From the NCBI GenBank assembly GCA_029287455.1, contig JARFRB010000099.1, positions 1 to 64,000 on the forward strand: a stretch of 64,000 nt of DNA. The letters are read 5' to 3'. Positions 61,887 through 64,000 of this stretch are shown piece by piece; positions within the stretch are counted from its first letter, which is position 1; each line of letters begins with the position of its first letter. Source of the DNA: Pelagibius litoralis (GTDB lineage Bacteria > Pseudomonadota > Alphaproteobacteria > Kiloniellales > DSM-21159). The notes beneath the pieces are model-generated. The model made no database searches and was not told the DNA's origin. It was given only the letters and a program-made list of their open reading frames with translations. The translations under genes and the position numbers were made by a program.

Positions 61887-61928
61887 GGAAAGACGACACC
61901 TCGGCGCGGGGTGCGAGCCGAGGTGTCG
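61887..61928 (-). terminator. Rho-independent terminator of tRNA-Asn
   Basis: On the minus strand CGACACCTCGGC pairs with GCCGAGGTGTCG, a perfect 12-bp stem with an 11-base loop, followed by TCTTTCC. It starts seven bases after the tRNA's CCA. Confidence 0.85.
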
Positions 61929-61934
61929 AGGAAT

Positions 61935-62010
61935 TGGCTCCGCGGGTAGGACTCGAACCTACGACCGGGCGGTTAACAGCCGCCTGCTCTACCAACTGAG
62001 CTACCGCGGA
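61935..62010 (-). tRNA. tRNA-Asn (GTT)
   Basis: Minus strand: acceptor TCCGCGG pairs with CCGCGGA; D-arm GCTCAGTTGGTAGAGC; anticodon loop CTGTTAA with GTT; T-arm GTAGGTTCGAGTCCTAC. Discriminator G and an encoded CCA end the 76-base gene. All four arms close without mismatches of concern. A strong terminator follows. Confidence 0.97.
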
Positions 62011-62138
62011 TCAGTCTGGGCGCCGGATCCGTCGCCGTGACCGAACGCGGGCTTATAGCAAAGCGCTCCGGTGCCTGCAAATGCCGTTTCTCGGGCCCCC
62101 GCCGATGTCGTAAAGCGCTCTCGGGAGCCCCACACCGT

Positions 62139-62345
62139 CTACCCGGCTGACACCGCCTTCAGCAGGCATTGGGCGACTTCCAGGTAAGCGGAGTTCGGCA
62201 TGTGAAACCACCTCAGAAACTCGGCTGTGGACAGGTCGCCAACCAGCCATTGTTCTAGGAACATACGGCTCACGGGATGGAGCCTATCCGGCAGGCAGAC
62301 CACGACCTCCGGGTCTAAGGCGGTCTTGATCGGCGAGAGTTCCAT
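62139..62345 (-). CDS. Hypothetical small protein
   Basis: 68 residues from the Met giving MELSPIKTALDPEVVVCLPD; an earlier Met five codons upstream is possible. The sequence continues with an aromatic-rich helical stretch (MFLEQWLVGDLSTAEFLRWF). Codon use fits the contig, but I see no clear ribosome-binding site for either start. No family recognised. It lies about 130 bases upstream of the tRNA on the same strand. Confidence 0.45.
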   Translation of the reverse strand: MELSPIKTALDPEVVVCLPDRLHPVSRMFLEQWLVGDLSTAEFLRWFHMPNSAYLEVAQCLLKAVSAG

Positions 62346-62481
62346 GGAGCTTGAGCGCATAGCGGTTTGAGGCTAGCGCCTCCCCGTCGTCCCGTCACCT
62401 CTTGGTCGGCCCCCTTGCCGGTCGGATGCGCATGGGCGATGCTTGCACGATAGGCGAATCTCGGCATCGGAGGGTGGAACG

Positions 62482-63672
62482 ATGGGGTTCTTAAGCGCGG
62501 AAGTCTTCGCGGCGCGACGGGCGGCCATGAATGCACTTATGGACCGCGAGGGGCTTGACGCTCTTGCTTTCACCACGGCCGACTTCGTCCAGTTCGCCAC
62601 CAACTTCAATCTGGATGTCCAGACCTGGGAGCGGCCGGTCTTGAGTGTTGTCCCTCGCACCGGCGATCCCTTCTGCCTGCTGAACGAGCTCTCCACGCAC
62701 CATTTCCGGATGGCAAGCGAGCGCAGCCAGCTTTGGGTCGAAGAGGTGCATTTCTACGACGAGCATCGCAGCGGCGCCAACGCGCCCCGGCTGCTGCCCG
62801 ATTGGCCGCGAATCGCAGGGGAATTGCTTCTGGCCCATGGGCTGGAGCAGGGGCGGATCGGAATCGATTCGCTTGGCGGCCCGGTCGGGAAAGTCCCGCT
62901 CGGGTTTCCGGAGCTTGAGCTTCTGGCCATTGCCCCGGCGCTTCGGGACCTTCGGCTTGTTAAGCATCCGGAGGAATTGGAGCTGATGCGCAGGGCGGCC
63001 GAGATGTCCGATTGGGCGCAGGATCTCTATAGAGAGAATATTCGCCCCGGGCGCTTGCTCCAAGAGCTGGATGCCAGCATGCACGCCAGGATTTTCGAGG
63101 AAGCCGCAGAGCGCTTTCCGGGTGAGCACTTCGAAGTGCGCGGCTACACCCTTTCGGGTCCGGCATCGGCCTCTCCGCATGGAAACGGCGCGTTGACCGG
63201 TTTGCGGATCGAGGAAGGGGATGGCGTCGTGAACATTGTGATTCCGCGCCTCAACGGCATGGTGATTGAGAACGAGCGGACCTACTTCGTCGGCCAGCCG
63301 AGCGAAAGGCAGGCCGACTTGTATGGCGTGGCCTTAAGAGCCAACCAAGCGGCCATCGGCCAAATGGTGACCGGCAATCCGGTGAGTGCCATTGAGGACG
63401 CCGCGCGAGCGGAAATCGAAAGTGCCGGTTTCGGCGCCCAAATCCGGCATAGGACCGGTCATGGCATCGGACTTGTCGGGCATGAGTTCCCCGACGACAT
63501 GGCGTTTTTGGACCGTCCGCTGCTGGCGGGCGAGGTCTACTCCGCCGAACCCGGGGTCTATGTCTATGGGGTCGGAGGATTCCGAGTCGACGACACCGTT
63601 GTCATCGGCGAACGGCCGGAAGTGCTCACGTCCAGTCCAAGAGAGCTCGAAAGCGTCATTCTTCCTGTCTAG
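62482..63672 (+). CDS. M24-fold (pita-bread) protein with altered metal-site motifs
   Basis: 396 residues from ATG 62482 (GGAGGG nine bases upstream). N-terminal creatinase/prolidase-like domain (about 1-150) and C-terminal M24 domain. TGHGIGLVGHEFP and YSAEPGVYVYG retain the His and first Glu, but the Asp-containing DxGxxxxGYxSD segment is replaced by NIVIPRLNGMVIENERTY and the last Glu by RVDDTVV. It may not bind the usual dinuclear metal, so annotation as Xaa-Pro aminopeptidase is doubtful; a creatinase-like lytic activity on a small amino compound is possible. Function unassigned. Confidence 0.75.
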   Translation: MGFLSAEVFAARRAAMNALMDREGLDALAFTTADFVQFATNFNLDVQTWERPVLSVVPRTGDPFCLLNELSTHHFRMASERSQLWVEEVHFYDEHRSGANAPRLLPDWPRIAGELLLAHGLEQGRIGIDSLGGPVGKVPLGFPELELLAIAPALRDLRLVKHPEELELMRRAAEMSDWAQDLYRENIRPGRLLQELDASMHARIFEEAAERFPGEHFEVRGYTLSGPASASPHGNGALTGLRIEEGDGVVNIVIPRLNGMVIENERTYFVGQPSERQADLYGVALRANQAAIGQMVTGNPVSAIEDAARAEIESAGFGAQIRHRTGHGIGLVGHEFPDDMAFLDRPLLAGEVYSAEPGVYVYGVGGFRVDDTVVIGERPEVLTSSPRELESVILPV

Positions 63673-63879
63673 ATGACGTTTCCGCCACAGTCTCTTATCC
63701 GTCTGTAAAGTCGGCGGAAAATACGCACACGTGTGAGACAAGCACGCAATGCGCGCAGAATATATAAATTAACGCGCAAAAGTGGCAATATTTCGTTAGC
63801 ATTCTCTTTACAATTCTGTGACACTGATTGAAGTCGAAGCTTATGCCGACTCCGAGACACTTTGGTGGGAGGGTTGGTT

Positions 63880-64000
63880 TTGTATTATTCGCTTTTAGTG
63901 ATCACGTGCCTTTCGGCACCGATTTGCAGCTTTTCATCGGCCGACAGTTATGGACTTTTGCTCCGAAGCGAAACGGAATGCCGCATGGCGGCTGAGCGCA
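63880..64000 (+). CDS. Start of a probable exported protein, cut by window end
   Basis: TTG 63880 follows GGGAGGG with six bases between. The visible 40 residues, YYSLLVITCLSAPICSFSSA then DSYGLLLRSETECRMAAER, look like a signal peptide and the start of a mature protein. The gene continues beyond base 64000. The preceding 207 bases are AT-rich with a CACACGTGTG palindrome near 63727-63736, presumably the promoter. Confidence 0.5.
   Translation, partial: MYYSLLVITCLSAPICSFSSADSYGLLLRSETECRMAAER

Noticed and set aside
61834-61995. N-terminal extension of the DUF1636-type protein containing VGSSPTRGA
   Set aside because: This is the translated tRNA-Asn gene and terminator; VGSSPTRG is a typical false peptide from tRNA T-arms.
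1-64000. Prophage, insertion sequence or transposon
   Set aside because: I found no transposase, integrase or phage structural genes and no long terminal inverted repeats; the only dispersed repeat is the palindrome at 48237-48341.

Overview
The window reads as one draft contig from a GC-rich alphaproteobacterium, most like a Rhodospirillales-type lineage. The support is gene content and protein similarity recognised by eye: an alaS/icd neighbourhood, an alpha-type cob gene set with CobW, CobN and CobO, CobNH-style operons, and LuxR/receiver proteins of alphaproteobacterial type. No rRNA or other species marker is present. The first 39 bases are not genome: they are an Illumina Nextera/Tn5 adapter fused to an alaS gene that lacks its 5' end.

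Layout. 40-6240: truncated alaS, a small FAD oxidoreductase, then on the minus strand two cyclophilins, NADP-isocitrate dehydrogenase and a LOG-family nucleotide hydrolase. 6540-12081: a LysM/Ig-like envelope protein facing a two-gene RND efflux operon. 12429-17758: GH15 glycosidase, trehalose-6-phosphate synthase, glucokinase and a site-2 protease with CBS domains. 17759-18056: a gene-free stretch with a strong terminator and a possible structured RNA. 18057-33603: recQ, two complete peptide/nickel-family ABC importers (five genes with two separate ATPases; four genes with a Tat-type binding protein and a fused double ATPase), separated by a Nudix hydrolase and an alpha/beta-hydrolase-OsmC fusion.

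33604-38300 is a different kind of region: many very small genes (25, 33 and 56 residue membrane peptides, small Cys-rich proteins), an orphan receiver, an orphan LuxR-type DNA-binding domain, and a LuxR response regulator whose phospho-acceptor Asp is missing. It also holds a strong terminator with no obvious upstream gene, a perfect palindrome and a duplicated 20-bp element. This is the least explained part of the window.

38344-61833 is dominated by cobalamin synthesis. A canonical adenosylcobalamin riboswitch with a terminator hairpin precedes a 45-codon leader ORF, cobW, cobN and cobO. After an interlude (secreted protein, CadC-like regulator, DMSP-lyase-family cupin, cytochrome c) a second block follows: cbiX-cobH-cobL-cobI-cbiG/cobJ-cobM on plus, cbiD-cobK on minus, and cobA-cobB-cobQ-cbiB on plus, ending with a DUF1636-type protein. 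Together they cover most steps from uroporphyrinogen III to adenosylcobinamide phosphate. The set mixes 'aerobic' (CobN, CobK, CobL, CobH) and 'anaerobic' (CbiX, CbiD, CbiG) signature genes and lacks CobG/CobZ and CobF here.

61887-64000: tRNA-Asn with its terminator, a small hypothetical gene, an M24-fold protein with altered metal-site motifs, and the start of a probable secreted protein cut by the window end.
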